Positions 13,048 to 13,067 of a stretch of DNA of 13,067 bases are shown one piece after another. The DNA lies in contig DDQV01000116.1 of NCBI GenBank assembly GCA_002342785.1, forward strand, positions 1 to 13,067. Reading direction: 5' to 3'. This stretch comes from Fusobacteriaceae bacterium UBA2433 (lineage in GTDB: Bacteria; Fusobacteriota; Fusobacteriia; Fusobacteriales; Fusobacteriaceae). The first letter of the stretch is position 1, and every line of letters starts with the position of its first letter. The translations under genes were made by a program, and so were the position numbers. A model generated the notes under the pieces. That model worked only from the letters and a program-made list of their open reading frames with translations, did no database searches and was not told where the DNA came from.

Positions 13048-13067
13048 TCTCTTTAAATTTAAAGAGA
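13048..13067 (-). terminator. Terminator of a minus-strand gene outside the window
   Basis: A perfect 20-base palindrome (TCTCTTTAAA/TTTAAAGAGA) reaches the right edge and is followed on the minus strand by AATTTTTTTATTTG. The hairpin may extend beyond the window. It implies another minus-strand gene just to the right. Confidence 0.65.

Noticed and set aside
1..13067. CRISPR array, insertion sequence, prophage or tRNA gene
   Set aside because: No regularly spaced direct repeats, transposase or integrase motifs, or tRNA-like cloverleaf with GGTTC were seen.

Overview
The window is very AT-rich and uses AGA/TTA/ATA-type codons. It has strong AGGAGG ribosome binding sites, A-tract promoters and exported proteins whose signal peptides end in LSFS. 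This suggests a low-GC fermentative anaerobe, most likely one of the Fusobacteriota (Fusobacterium/Cetobacterium/Ilyobacter type), with a low-GC Firmicute as the second choice. No mobile element, CRISPR array, tRNA or rRNA was seen, so most of the window reads as ordinary chromosomal housekeeping sequence.

Left part (1-1094). A DUF3047-type exported protein runs off the left edge on the minus strand. Upstream of it is a 600-base stretch with no convincing protein gene. On the minus strand this stretch holds an A18 tract, a TTGACT-N17-AATACT promoter, about 345 bases whose two ends pair over 15 bp and which contain a fully nested set of inner stems, and then a 26-bp palindromic terminator. I interpret it as an undescribed structured RNA of about 385 nt, either a stand-alone stable RNA or a long regulatory leader of the DUF3047 gene. 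It is the best candidate for something new here.

Centre (1095-8420). Two plus-strand genes come first: a cytoplasmic GH13 alpha-amylase-like hydrolase, and an 862-aa PAS-GGDEF-HD-GYP cyclic-di-GMP protein with both catalytic motifs intact. They meet, at a bidirectional terminator, a minus-strand series. Read in transcription order this series is threonine ammonia-lyase, a 69-aa cysteine-containing orphan, a histidine phosphatase, ribose-5-phosphate isomerase B and a HIT-family hydrolase. The last three have no terminator between them and may share the consensus promoter in front of the phosphatase.

Right-centre (8533-11585). A minus-strand group reads glutaminase, Nudix hydrolase, a TTG-started uracil-DNA glycosylase that overlaps the Nudix gene by 20 bases, and a ten-cysteine YkgJ/DUF3109-like protein. 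Amino-acid breakdown (glutaminase, threonine ammonia-lyase) therefore sits beside nucleotide and DNA clean-up genes. The glycosylase has an unusual active site, DPYP and HPA, like that of poxvirus D4.

Right part (11878-13067). Divergent from the glutaminase are a PhnA/YjdM zinc-ribbon protein and a 69-aa helix-turn-helix-like protein, each followed by a strong terminator. Facing them on the minus strand is a 58-aa exported peptide gene. Its leader carries a perfect TTGACA-N17-TATAAT promoter with a CCGA...TCGG operator inside it, and a second copy of a similar operator near a downstream promoter.
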